Below are positions 48,401 to 59,084 of a stretch of 64,000 nucleotides of DNA, piece after piece. The notes below the pieces were generated by a model. It made no database searches. It had not been told where the DNA came from and worked only from the letters and a program-made list of their open reading frames with translations. The position numbers and the translations under genes are program-made. This stretch comes from Saccharina japonica (taxonomy: Eukaryota > Sar > Phaeophyceae > Laminariales > Laminariaceae). The stretch is taken from assembly GCA_008828725.1 (NCBI GenBank), contig MEHQ01001881.1, positions 625,965 through 689,964 of the forward strand, given 5' to 3'. Positions within the stretch are counted from its first letter, which is position 1. Every line of letters starts with the position of its first letter.

Positions 48401-49626
48401 GTTGTTGTCGCTGTTTATTTTGCTTTCACATTGTTGTTGTTGTTGTTTTGTATAATGGCCTTATTTAGACAGTAGTAGGCTCCAGGTGCACACGTTGGTT
48501 GGTGTCGGCTGGCGAGTTTTCTCATGGTATGGCGTGCTGCCGTGCTGTTGTAATAGTCGCTGCTTTTGAGCGTCTTCGTTGTTGACGTTGTTGTTCGGCT
48601 GGCGAGTTTATCATGGCGTGCTGCCATGCTGCTGTAATAGTCGCTGCTTTTGAGCGTTTTCGCCGTTGTCATTGTTGTCGTTGTTGTATCCTGTTGTCCT
48701 CGCGTTGCTGCTTTGAGTGTTTTCGTTTTTGTTGTCGTTCGGCTGGCGGGTTTATCATGGCGTGCTACCGTGCTGTTGTAGTCGCTGCTTTTGAGCGCTT
48801 TCGCCGCTGTCGTTGTTGTCGTTGTTGTTGTATCCTCTTGTTTTCGCGCTGCTGCTGTTATCACATGTCTGGTATCATATCATGTCTCATTACTCATTGC
48901 CGTATTGCAGTTTATGGCCACAAGACAGTAGGCTCCCCTTGCACACGTTGGTTGGTGCCGCTCGGCGAGTTCATTATGGCGTGCTGTCGTGCTGGTGTAG
49001 TCGCTGCCTTTGATCAGCGTTTGCCGTGGGTTTGCTGTGGGGGTCTTGTCGGCGCTCACTTGGTCGTTGTTTTTTATGAAACCGTCATGAAACCGTCTCG
49101 GAAAAGGAGGAGTGAGCACCGTCTTGCAAAGTATGGTATATACATAAATGTGTTGCTTCTATTAATACCTACTGTGTGGAAATTGAGTGCTTAGGGCTGA
49201 GGGAACAATGGTGGTTCATATCATACCCTTTTGGCGGAATGGGTAAATAAAAACTGATTTTGCTCATCCCCCCCAAAAACTAACTTGCAGCTTGATCTGA
49301 CCACGTGCCGCGCACTCGCGATGCTTCGGTGCTTCGCTTTCCATTTCCCCCTCATTCAACAGGGGCAGAGGCGGCGGCGGCGGCCGTTCTAGTGCAGCCG
49401 CCGGGCGGGGAGGGGGCAGCGGCGCCGGCGGCGCCGGCGCTGGCGGTCCCGAGCCTCGCGTGGCGTTTTCTCTGGACAACCGGCCGACAACGGTTAGGGT
49501 GTGCGGTTTGCCGGGCAGCGCGGGAGAGGGGGACCTCCGGGTGCACGCGAACATGGCGGGGGTGGTGGTGGCGGCGGCGATGCTTGACCGCCCGGGCGAG
49601 GGCGTTGTCAAGTTCGCGGACAGATG
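33839..49626 (+). CDS. RBM26: RBM26/RBM27-like RNA-binding protein (3' end unresolved)
   Basis: Six exons were located: 33839-33961, 36858-40559, 41658-41870, 42316-42450, 43934-44061 and 49363-49626, with GT-AG introns and continuous frame, giving 1,521 residues so far. Residues 1-75 form the PWI-like N-terminal domain of this family ([40 protein letters not shown]). About 1,100 residues of disordered Gly/Pro/Gln/Arg sequence follow, including eight 12-bp GQGQ units (37336-37440) and a collagen-like GMPGGP block (37920-38110). RRM1 spans exons 2-3 ([39 protein letters not shown]). A coiled coil follows, and RRM2 begins in exon 6 ([18 protein letters not shown]). Human RBM26/27 act with ZFC3H1 in nuclear poly(A)-RNA decay. 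No CCCH finger was seen, unlike in human members. The second half of RRM2 and the stop are not found after 49626. Intron 5 (5.3 kb) holds an identical 2,360-bp duplication. The family call rests on the domain order. Confidence 0.85.
34881..35044. mobile_element. MITE family B, copy 3 (divergent)
   Basis: A 164-bp element in RBM26/27 intron 1. Its ends are AGTGGGTACCCCGAGTT and the inverted AACTCGCGGTACCCACT. The interior shares CCCGCCTACACTA and ACATTTCCCACT with the copies at 12775 and 61710. A TACC-W-GGTA tandem lies inside (34956-34970). Confidence 0.7.
35237..35665 (+). repeat. Direct repeats of about 70 bp, 361 bp apart (LTR/TRIM-like)
   Basis: 35237-35306 and 35598-35662 share GTGGTGG(A/G)AATCGAGT, ACTCGTGGTAGCGTTT and GATCAA(T/C)(A/G)TTTTTAG. 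Units begin TGTGG and sit in the same orientation, as the ends of a tiny LTR element would. A primer-binding site was not identified with confidence, so a TRIM is only a hypothesis. Confidence 0.5.
35709..36132 (+). repeat. Nested direct repeats in RBM26/27 intron 1
   Basis: CTCGCCCAAGGAAGTAAATC occurs at 35709 and 35751. A longer imperfect block, TAAGGCGNGTTATCAYCGG with GATGCTGCGTGCG and CAAAGC, occurs at 35879-35930 and 36085-36130. They probably reflect internal duplications of an old mobile element; no coding remains are recognised. Confidence 0.6.
40307..40340 (+). repeat. 34-base G homopolymer inside an RBM26/27-like exon
   Basis: An uninterrupted G34 run encodes a polyglycine spacer about 10 codons upstream of RRM1. 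With this exact length the frame continues into RRM1. Any length error of one or two bases would shift the frame before the domain. Confidence 0.95.
41303..41472 (+). repeat. 27-bp minisatellite, open in one frame
   Basis: About six units of GATGATCTAGATCATNATCTATCTGTA-type sequence lie in RBM26/27 intron 2. The 27-bp unit keeps a frame open and would encode repeats of LSVDDLDHY. Because it lies between well-supported exons and matches no family, it is treated as a non-coding minisatellite. The unit contains the palindrome GATCTAGATC. Confidence 0.9.
42813..43215 (+). repeat. 10-11-bp minisatellite ACCTACTGTR, about 40 units
   Basis: About 400 bp of RBM26/27 intron 4 consists of ACCTACTGTA, ACCTACTGTG, ACCTACTGCG and ACCTACTTT(A/G) units in mixed order, with occasional 12-base units carrying GTGTA. 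Higher-order blocks of about 70 bp recur. No coding function is suggested. Confidence 0.95.
44325..46684 (+). repeat. 2,360-bp duplication, copy 1
   Basis: As far as checked, base-for-base identical to 47055-49414 (offset 2,730). It contains an ATATC microsatellite (about 44470-44725), two degenerate copies of a [13 protein letters not shown]-type frame, C runs, and GTT-rich repeats. The last 52 bases (46633-46684) duplicate the acceptor and first codons of the RRM2 exon of the RBM26/27-like gene. Used here, that exon would read on to a TAA at 46721-46723. Confidence 0.95.
46685..47054 (+). other. 370-bp spacer between duplicates, with a possible 3' coding exon
   Basis: The spacer contains two 70-bp tandem units (GCAAGCTTA...CCTAATCGCGTCTTG), then an acceptor (CATGTCTTGCAG, ending 46854) and an open stretch ending TGA at 46947-46949. 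With a phase-1 acceptor it reads [20 protein letters not shown] then [10 protein letters not shown]. The acidic end resembles a C-terminal exon. It could be the last exon of the RBM26/27-like gene, but it lies before the RRM2 exon, so the order would be scrambled. A G-rich run closes the spacer. Confidence 0.35.
47055..49414 (+). repeat. 2,360-bp duplication, copy 2
   Basis: The second identical copy. It continues at 49415 into the full RRM2 exon (49363-49626), so this is the copy whose flank makes sense for the RBM26/27-like gene. See copy 1 for internal content. Confidence 0.95.
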
Positions 49627-50328
49627 GTGAGCTGTGAGCAGACGGAAGGGGTGTACTAAATAAATTCACTGCTGTAGTTGTGATCGTGTTTGTTTGTTTG
49701 TTTGTTTGTTTGTCTGTTTGTTTGTTGGTTTGTCTGTCTGTTTGTTTGTTTTCCCCATCCCTTTTTATTTTCGTCGCCGTTCTTTTCTTTCCTTCCTATG
49801 CATAAGTCGTGGAGGGCTTAAGCTTTATTTTTACCCATCCGCCGGAGGATTGAAAAATAATAATAATAATTCGAATCTGGAGCCACATAGCAGGCTCTTC
49901 TCCCCCCTCCCCACTGTTAATAGTACTAATAGTACGGTTAAAGGCATTGGGTGTGAAGATTTGTACCCTTTCTTCCCTCGCTGACTCGCCTCAGATTCGT
50001 GATACGTGATGCCGATGTGGTGCAATGTGATGGGACGACTTTCTCAGTTTTTTTTGTTTGGCTGAGAGGTTTGCGAGATGCCGGTACTGTATACTACTTT
50101 TAGGGATGGTATGGTACTGCTGTTGCAGCGTCTGCATGAATTTCTCTCAATATTTCGTTTACGCCCCCATTGTGCAGGGGAGGGGGTGTACTTCATTTTT
50201 ATGCATGGCCGTAGTCTTATGACCACAGACCCTCGCATCCCTACAATGCCGGGAGGGGGGTCTCGGCCAATCTGTGATGGTGTCTATCCCCGACCTTCCC
50301 CCACCTCAACCCCCCCCCCCCCCCCTGG
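49627..50328. other. Non-coding, simple repeats and an inverted family G repeat
   Basis: After the donor at 49627 come TTTG repeats (49688-49752), AAT repeats (49857-49869) and, at about 50180-50265, a reversed family G module (ATGCATGGCCGTAGTCTTAT; CCTCGCATCCCTACAATGCC). The next exon of the RBM26/27-like gene was sought here and not found. Confidence 0.5.
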
Positions 50329-50857
50329 TATAAATATATGATATATTTGTAGGTTGGGTTGGCGTCGGTTGGCAACGACGCTGTAAAACACGCCACTCGC
50401 TGCGTGAGCTAGACAACCAGGGTGCCGTTTTGTTTTGTTATTTTTTTTTGGCGGTCACCAAAGCTGGCGGTCGAGTAGATCATTTGTGCGGGGTGGAGAA
50501 CCTTTGCTCCGCACAAGGGGAATGGTCGTACCACGTAGTGTTAATATGGTAAGGCGTCCGCGAGGCAGTTACATAGTAAAACCCATTGCTGTCTCCGGAA
50601 GTGGCCACACCAGAAATTAAATTAACTCATTGAAGCTGTCGTCCACATGCAAGTCCGCCTCAGAGGCGGTTCTTAGCAGGATGCAGCTCACCCTCCATGC
50701 GACTCGCCCAATACCCCACGGCGTTTCGCGCTTGGTGCAAGCAATGTCTGCCTGGTTGGTGAAAACCCAACGCGCTCCGTTCCGGCATTGTAGGGATGCG
50801 AGGGTTATGGTCATATACCCACGCGCCATGCACACATAGGTACACCCCCCCCCTTGG
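50329..50857 (+). repeat. Dispersed repeat family F/G, longest copy, poly-C at both sides
   Basis: It combines the 390-bp module shared with 23225-23622 and the 140-bp module shared with 25740-25885. A C18 run (50311-50328 region) lies directly upstream, and GTACACCCCCCCCC closes it. The bracket suggests this is the near-complete unit and the other copies are truncated. Confidence 0.75.
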
Positions 50858-51760
50858 CGGGCCTTGGTTTTTTCAGTCACATGCAGGCGATCGCTCACAG
50901 AGCAGATCTGCCGCCCCGTCGTCCCACACAGGACAGGGTTCGGCTCGAAAGCCTGCCGTGATGATTCTCGCTCACACCGACCATTATGAATCTGATCATT
51001 TTGTTTTCCCTGTGTCACTGTGACATAGTGTGTCATGTTGCTGACCCTTATTCCACCCGTGACCCCCGATTGTGGACACCACGGTATCGACCACAACTTT
51101 TAAAACACTGTGCTCGATATTTTATCGATGAAGAGCTGCCTTAACCCCCAGCTCAGCCAACCCGGCGAAAATGATGACACCTGTCGTCGCTGGCAGCAGC
51201 ACATGCGCTCTCGCCAGGATACGAGGGTGAGGTCGTTTTTTGTTGCGGAATCGTCAGCGCGGGGCATTTAATTTCCACCGCTACTGAAGGCAGCAGCTGT
51301 ATGAACATGTTTACTATTGATACATACGTACCGGTAGATATTAATATGATACCATACATAATTTTGATTTTTTTTTCTGTCTCATGTTTTTTTTAACCCC
51401 GGGTAGAAATGAAGCACGATAGCTGTTTCGATTTCTGCGTAGGATTGGTGCGCCGCAGACCCTTAAACGAGAAACGAGAGCGGTAGACTCAGCGCGCGTT
51501 GTGCGTTTGGCGAGGAGCACTGAAAACAAGCAATTTAACCCGCACGCGCGTACACCATCACAAACTAAATAGCGTTGATATCGTTGCCAGCAGCAGCAAT
51601 AGCAGCGCTACGTGCGGGTAAGTGGTGTTGCATAATTTTATCCCGACATTTTTATTTATGACCCGGCGGCGAGCGAGTAACTCTAAGATATATTTGGTTG
51701 TTGATAGAAATGCGAACGCGCGAAACAACTTAACGTTTATTTACCCCCGTATAGGGTGGA

Positions 51761-51792
<32 letters not shown>

Positions 51793-51822
51793 GTGCGCTG
51801 CGGCGGTCTTAGGTTTGCGAGA
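50858..51822. other. Intergenic, no recognised gene
   Basis: No family was recognised on either strand. A CTG run lies at 51763-51789. Short open frames of 60-160 codons are present on both strands without motifs. Confidence 0.4.
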
Positions 51823-52012
51823 CATGATTCGTGATACACGATTCACGAGACATGATTCGTGATACACGATTCACGAGACATGATTCGTGATACATGATTC
51901 ACAAGACACGATTCACGAGACATGATTTGTGAGACGTGATTCGTGAGAGTTGATTCATGAGACATGATTCACGAGACATGCATAGTATGATTCACGAGAC
52001 ACGATTGTTGAT
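51823..52012 (+). repeat. ACGAGACATGATTCGTGATA minisatellite
   Basis: About seven degenerate units of 26-28 bp built from GAGACATGATTCGTGATACA and CGATTCAC. Alternating GATTCGTGA and GATTCACGAGAC make strong potential hairpins. Confidence 0.85.
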
Positions 52013-55011
52013 GTACCATACATGGAGGATGAATGACTGACAAGAAGCATTCGCCTGCTTCTTTCTTGTACATACCTCAACGCATGCAGACCCAACAGCC
52101 GACCAGCGCGCGAGCCCCGCCTACATACCTCTACAACTCCCCCGTAAAGGGAGCCGAAATCAGCCTCCATAGCGTAGGGTACCGATACAAGGGTGTCTGT
52201 GCCACTATGTCCGAAATGTGACGAAATATAAGGACCGTTTGTATATTAATAGTTAATATAAACTTCCTTTATATTTCGGGACGGAGTGGTTTTCTTTTCT
52301 GATGGAAAAAAAACTGCGGTCTGCTCTCTGGTTCTTTTACTCTATAAAGCATTCGCTGTGTATATAGCATTTTCGTTTATTTTTTATTTTTTGTCGAGAA
52401 TGGCTTGTCGTCCTCGAAATGGGTCCCGCCCTTGTGTTGAGCGTGGGGCTTAAAACACCCGCGTTTGTAGCCAAATTGGCTTGACAATTACGCGCGTTTA
52501 GGCGCAGTATTAATAGTACGATATGGACGAAGCCAACAGCCGGCGTGGGGCATGTGTCCTCATACAAAATATTTCATTTTTACATCACTGTTGGCGACAG
52601 ACATACTGTAGATAGTCAGCCCCCCCTGTAGAAAGCCTCATGTAACTTCCTGTAACCACCACCACCACCCCCCCCGACCTTCTCCCATGGATATATAAGT
52701 AGTAGTAGTCGCGGTTCCCAGCGCTTGCTTTGCGCAAGTTTTGCTTTTGTCTTTCCTTACCTTTTGTCTTCCTGTTGACCTTCCCCCCCCCCTCCCCGTT
52801 GTTGGGGCCGCCGTGCTGAGAAGCTTCTTGTCGCCGCCGGTAGGCCGGGTGTCATTTGCGTTCGCTGCTGTTGCCTCGTGAACGGTGGTGACGTTTTAAC
52901 GACAACTAGTTGGGGGAAGTTTAATACCACGAAAGTCGCGACATTTCCGATGTGAATTGAATGGTTGCGGTGTTTTCCGATTAAATAGAAATATTTGCGA
53001 GTTTTTTTTTTTTTTCGGAAGAATTAGTTGCGAGATTTTTGCGACAAAAAACAGGTTGCGAGATGTTTGTCTGAAAATAGGTGCGAGATTTTATTTTGAA
53101 AATAGTTTCGAGGTAGGTGTGTGTGTACCTGGTATGAAATAGTAGGGAGGTTTGTGTTAAAACAATGCGCCAGGGATTTTGCTATGTGCTTTTATTGGAC
53201 CGGATAGGATAGGATAGGATCGGGTCGGGTCGGACCCCTTTAGGGACATGAAAACCGCGTCCTCCACCAAATGGTGGCGGGTTGTGACGCGCCGCGAATG
53301 CTTAAAATACTTATTCGTGTGCGCGGTGCTTGAAACACGGTGAAAAGGGGAAACTAGTGGCGGCGAGGTGGAAACCCCGGGGACGGGGGGGGGGGGGGGG
53401 GGGAGGGGCTTTTTCCCTCCCACTTTTACGATTATTGCGTGACCCTGCGAGTTACGTCGCCGGTGACACGCAGGCTAGAAATGTGTACGTAGTGCGCCGT
53501 CTTACGAAACGGGTATAATAGAACGGATGAAGTATATAAATTTACTTCAAGTATACCAGGTATAGTGTATATATAATGTGTTATAGTAGCTGCGCGGTCG
53601 AGACAGTCGAGTATTAATAGTATTTTTTTTTACGAGTATTTTGTTTTTCCCGAATTTTCCGAAGTTTTATCTGTTTTTTTGGTCGGGTTTAGGTGCTCGT
53701 CCACAAAACGTTTTTTTTTTTACACTCCTGTCTTTTTGAAATTGTGAAGCTTGGGGTGTACGTAGGTCCCCCCACCGCTCAACAGCGGCGATAGAAGATG
53801 GAGTTCCTGGCTAGAAGGCCTTGGCCGAATGGGCGCAGCTCAGATTTTTTTTTGTGTGTTTAGCCCGCTGTTTTTTTTGTTTTGTTTTCGCGGCGTTTTG
53901 TCAAATTATTAACTTGTTTTTACTGTTGTTTGGACTGATTTGCCGATGTGTTGCGATTTGATATGTGTGTGTTCGGCATGATCCTGCTCGTGGTGGTTGT
54001 TGTGAAAAGGTACCTTATATAAATATGTGTATAGACAGTTTTGCTAATCGTTCTGACTGCCGCGTGCAGAGCTTGACCGCGATGAATAGGTAAAATCAGG
54101 AAGTATAGAGAGTTTTTCCTCGTCGTACTTGGGGGGGCTACGGGTGTTGATTGATGGTCGTCATCCGCGCCTGTGGTGTGGACATCTTGTGGTGTGACCT
54201 TCGAACGTGTCGATGGTCGTCCCCCCTGATGGAGGGGGCTTATCTACCGTGGCTCTGATTTCGAAATCGGAGTGGTTTGGTTTGGTTCGGTTTGGTTTGG
54301 TTTGCTCTGCTCTGCTCTGCTTTTCTTTCATGGTTACTTGCCTTGCCTTCGGTGCGTATTCTTGCTTTGTTTTATGACGCTGTGCCGCCTCTCCTATCGT
54401 GTACCGTACTTGTTTCTGGCTCACTTGTTTCTTTTTTTTACGAATAGCAGATGATGTTTTCTGCAACCGTCAGGCCAGGCCGGTAGTGCCTGAGGACGGG
54501 GGATGGGGCGTGAATGTCGTGTTGCGCCTTTGCTTGCGTTGCGAGAGCGACCGATTCATGCGAGTGTCGCGCCATGGTGGGAGTGGGGGGGGGGGGGGCT
54601 ACGTTTCGAATCTGACAAAGCGCAGCAGCAGCTGTGCAAGTGGATAAGGAGACATCCACCGACAACAAGGGTTGGAGGAGCACAGAACGAAGACCGGACG
54701 CTGCTGAAGAAAAAAAAACAAATAATAACCTTTTCTGACAAAACAAAACAAAAAACGATTGTGATGCGCATGCATTCATCATACTATACCGCGGGCGTTG
54801 CGCATGTCTTTCGCCCGCGACGGAACACATTATGAGCACGAGGGCAAAAACATCTGTCTCGTGGTTATTTACCCTCCGATAGCGCCCTTCCGCGGAGGGT
54901 GATTGTGCACACCCTGTATATTTATTTTCGTGAAAATCTGTCAAGACCCCCCACACGCCAGATGGGGGTCGGGTGTCAATAAGGTGATATCATAGCAGCC
55001 ACTTTTCTTTA
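52013..55011. other. Repeat-rich intergenic DNA, no recognised gene
   Basis: It holds GGATA/GGGTC repeats (53200-53232), a TTTGG/CTCTG tract (54280-54320), G runs near 53386-53402 and 54585-54598, and T runs. A stretch at 54597-54720 on the plus strand (FESDKAQQQLCKWIRRHPPT) is open and RRM-like in flavour, but no splice context joins it to the upstream gene. Confidence 0.4.
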
Positions 55012-55098
55012 TAACCCATTCAGAGCTGAATAATGTATCCCACGCTTATTCCAAGTATTTTGTCTCCACATACGTGGGACCAGTTCTTCAGGGGTCAA
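55012..55098. mobile_element. MITE family C, copy 3
   Basis: It begins TAACCCATTCAGAGCTG, contains CCCACGCTTATTCCAAG, and ends ACCAGTTCTTCAGGGGTCAA. It is in the same orientation as 16567-16653, with about 80 percent similarity by eye. Confidence 0.65.
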
Positions 55099-55402
55099 GA
55101 ATGGTGTGCTGCGGTCACGCCCACAAACAAACCATCTTCCTCACTCAGCACTGTACTATCTTGCGTGAAAAAAAAATAACCGGCATGCCATCCCCCCCTT
55201 ACAACAAGCACTCTACTACAGCAGCAGTAGGCGTGTTCCGCGCTAAAGCCGGATTTGCCCTGGAAACCTGAAGAAAAAAATATATACGTAACAAAAACAG
55301 TTTTGTTGGTTCGCTTTGAGAATCCGAAAAACGCCGTTTGATTAAAAAAAAAAAGTTCGGATTGCGCCGAGCTTTTTCTTTCGAGGCATTCCCGAACTTT
55401 TT

Positions 55403-55807
55403 TTGTTATCACATCTCCAATCGAGCCCGCTTGGCCGATTTAGAGGGGGTAGAGCCTCTCAGAAAGTTGATCAGGCCAAAAGCCAGGTGTTCCTACCCTC
55501 TGACATGAGCGCCGCTCGAGCTGGGCTGGCAGCAGGTGTGTCAGGGCCCGGCAAGAGCGAACGCGAAGTGCTTATTGGGCAGACAGCCTGGCTTATAAAG
55601 CACACCTGGAGGCTACATTCTCGCGGGGTACAGTTGGTTGATCACAACGCTTGCTTGCTGATAAGAAGCGCCCCAACAGGATCTCTCTCCAGCATGCAAA
55701 CAACCCACGTTGAGAACAATGAAGAAGCTCTGAGCTTGAAAGCCGCGGAGCGTGCTGAACTAATTATCAAGCCGAACCGAGATTGGTGGATAAGAAAGAC
55801 ACGGTAG
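55403..55807 (+). other. Unassigned open frame of 135 codons
   Basis: The frame has no ATG at its start and ends TAG at 55805-55807. Its product contains EREVLIGQTAWLIKHTWRLH and EEALSLKAAERAELIIKPNR, compositionally like a real protein. It could be a terminal exon with an unidentified partner upstream. I do not recognise the family, and a chance open frame is possible. Confidence 0.25.
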
Positions 55808-56044
55808 CGGCAGCCTGGTGGCAGCAGCAGCAGCAGCAGCAGCAGGAGGACTTATTTTGGTTTGGGGGGGGGGGGGCGGTTTGTTATCATCCCCCCCCTA
55901 AGGCCTGACTTTATTTTCACGTAGCCTTGAATCATAATTCTGATACTCTGTGATGGATAAAAAACCAACTGAATGGTTGATGGACGGGTTTCAACGCATT
56001 TCACCCGTTCCAAGACTCATGGGTTAGGGTTAGAATTTGATGAA

Positions 56045-57110
56045 AGTTGAGTCCCACCCTTCAAAGGCTTCACGGTTTCTCCTCTCTGGGGGCTCAGTGG
56101 CGGCGGGCGCCCTCTCTCTGGAGAGCGATAATCTGTCCCATGCGGAGGGTTTTCCGTGTTCGCTTACCCTCCGGAGCCTCCGACGTTTGCCCTCTCTGGT
56201 GGATGAAACGTAAGTCTACCCTCCAGGGGGCTGTGTGACGCCCTCCCCCCCCTCTCTAGAGGCTCACTGCCGGCATCCTCTAGAAGACGAAATTCCCATC
56301 CCATCTATGCAAAGGTGCATTCTCTGTTTTCACCTGACCCTCCCGAGGCTTCGCGGTTTCCTACTTGATGAGACTATGTAAATTGGGTGGCAGGCACACT
56401 CTGGAGGACGAAAAGTACACCCTACCCTCCAAAGGCCTCACCCTCAACCCCCCTTCTGGGGGCTCACCCTCTCCGGGAGACGATAAGACGAAAACTAAGG
56501 CCTACCCTCCAGAGACCTGCCGCCCCCCCCCCGTACACCCCCCCCCCGTCCCGGCATTGTAGGCATGCGAGGGTGTATGGTTACCACTTCGGCCATGCAC
56601 GACATAAGTACACCCCCCCCCCCCCCTCCCGCTTCCGGGGGCTCAGTGACGGCACCGTCTGTTCTGGAGGACGATAGTTTGTCCCATACAGACGGTATAG
56701 GTACTCCGTTTTTGCCTAGCCTCCAAAGGCTTCACGGTTTCCCCCTCCTACTATGTTGAGTGACTCAGACTCACGGGTGGCACCCTCTCGAGGACGACGA
56801 TACTACTGTAAATTAATGTCCTACCCTCTAGCGGCCTGAAGCCCCCCCCCCTTCGTGCTCCGTCTCGGAAGGGGTGCATGCATGCGCGGTCAATGGTCAA
56901 CTGAGATCAAGGCAAGCAGCGAGCGATTATGCCCCCCATCCTGTCAAATGACTAAGGCAAGCAACAAATGAGTATGAAGTACACCCCCCCCCCCCCCCCT
57001 CTGCAGGATGAAAATTGTGTCCCATACAACTGACATGTAGAGGGTGTTCTACTGTTGTTTTAGTAGGTTCGCCTACCTTCAAGGGGCTTCGCATGATTCG
57101 CCCCCTATCG
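56045..57110 (+). repeat. Degenerate satellite of about 100-bp units, C-rich
   Basis: Recurring blocks in the same order are CCCTCCAAAGGCTTCACGG, TTTCC(C/T)CCTC, TGGGGGCTCAGTG, CTCTGGAGGACGATA and TGTCCCATACAGACGG. Units are seen near 56055, 56150, 56335, 56425, 56640, 56715 and 57065 with varying truncations. C runs of 8-17 bases interrupt it, and family G and H modules are inserted at 56546-56625 and 56855-57000. Confidence 0.7.
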
Positions 57111-59084
57111 CCGGATTGTTGTAATACTACTATTGTGGAAAGCTGATTGGGCACATGTGTGAGTGTCCACACTAAAACAAATGTCGATCGCTCCTACTAT
57201 GTAGCCAATATTTTAGGAAGAAGAAAAATCCCCGAAGGAAATCAAGAGGAATATTTATATCCTCAGTCTTTCATTCATTCGCGACCGATGGAACTACTAC
57301 GGAAGGGCTTATTTCTGGCGAACCAACAAATAATAGTGGTCGTCAGTTGGACACCCGCGGCACATCCCCGCCATGTTTCCCACGTATGGACAATAAATCC
57401 GTACTACGTAGATTATGTGAACATGTGAAGCAAGCGCACAAGCAGTGTGCACTCACTGCGCGGTTCGGTTCGGTTCGGTTCGGTTCATCGGTTCCGCAGC
57501 GGAACAACGATTGATTTCGGATTTGCGGGGCCCGGGCCGAGCTGTTGGATTTAAAAAAAATGACAAGGTCCGAACCGCACTGATATCCTTAACTATTATT
57601 ATTATTTTATGATTTGCCTTCCGACAATGTACAGGGCGTTATTCATTCAGAATGAAAAAGCTGACACAATTCGTCGAATACCACCACTCTCATTCAACAA
57701 CTTCTCCTCCTCTGCGTGTACTCAATAGAATACGCACCCTTTGCCCATTTATTGAACCTGCTATATATCTACTCCGCATTAGAATGAATGTGCGCAATGT
57801 TACGTAAATAACCCAACAGCGCGATGCTGCTCGAAAAGTCCCGAGGAACACAACAAGCACCACAAATAAATACAGCTCTCTGGTATCTTTTTGGCCACAT
57901 CTTCTGCTCTCCTGACCATGGTAAGGACAGTCTCGGAGACAACCCCTAGAATAACTTTGAGGGTGGTACACGATGCGGAGAAGGCTGGAGATAGACCTGT
58001 CATACCACTGATCAACATACTATAGAAGGTATCCGCGAAGCGTCTGGTACACTGCAACAATCATAACAACATCAGTACATACGGAAACGGTATGTATGGT
58101 GGGCCATGGTATATTGTGGCGAGCAAAGCCCACTTTCAATTTGCACCCTAAAAAAATCACTTCGTCCTGCTTCTTCATCTATCTGTGAGTGATGTACAGA
58201 ATGATGATAATAAATAGTGTTTGGTCCTGCGGGTCAGCTATCATCGTTTACATATGCGAACAAAAAAGTCCAATGCGTTGTACTCGTAGTTCTGCCGTGC
58301 TTCTACTTGGCATAGGGCTGGACGATTTTCAACCGAATAATGAGATGAAAGTACCACGGGATACGATACGTAGATACTCGTTGTCTTTAGTCTAGGCTGG
58401 ACGTTTTTCAATCAAATATTATGACGAAAAGTACGTACCAGGTATGATACCAGGTAGGTTTGATATGATCCCTAGAAGAAAAGCAGCAACACAGCAGTTG
58501 ACTTGATCATGCATGAACAGTCGTTATCAATGTTTTTGTCCATTCGTCATGCAGACTGGAACGAAAGTAAGCGGTTTACGCCCATCATACAGATGGGCAA
58601 GCAAGAGGCCAGCATACATACATAACGACATCTGAACAGTACTGAACACAGACTCTTGGCAATGCCGACACTTTGAAACTGCGCCGAAATATTATTACTT
58701 GAAATCAAATTCATGACGATTTTTTTGCAGTGGTATACGGCCAAGACATCTAGACGTTATAACCATCGCATGTGCACCAGTGTACACCATTAATAACGTA
58801 GTTTACGCCTAAATATACTTACTGCTGTAGTGTAGTACCGATGACCAAAATCAGTCGTTGGCTATGCGCGCTCGATTAAAAGCCGACAAAGCGGGGTGAA
58901 GAGTGGAGATAACAAGACAACGATGACATCATCCGAGTCACCTTCATTGCCGACACATGCAATTAAATCAACATGCCAAGATATCAATCATTAAATATCA
59001 TGTAAAGAAGATCATCGGCAGCCGCGGCGGCGGTGGACAAAAGTTCCGAAAAACAAACCACCAGGAACAACAGACCATGACATC
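57111..59084. other. Intergenic, no recognised gene
   Basis: A GGTTC repeat occurs at 57461-57487. Two overlapping minus-strand frames (57690-57971 and 57800-58060) are moderately coding-like but compete with each other and match no family. TACC-W-GGTA motifs lie at 58437-58460. Confidence 0.4.

Noticed and set aside
51823-52012. CRISPR-like array
   Set aside because: Units are contiguous and degenerate with no unique spacers, and the DNA is nuclear eukaryotic. It is a minisatellite.
57690-58060. Membrane-protein exon on the minus strand
   Set aside because: Two overlapping frames are equally plausible, there is no family match, and no clear splice partners were found.
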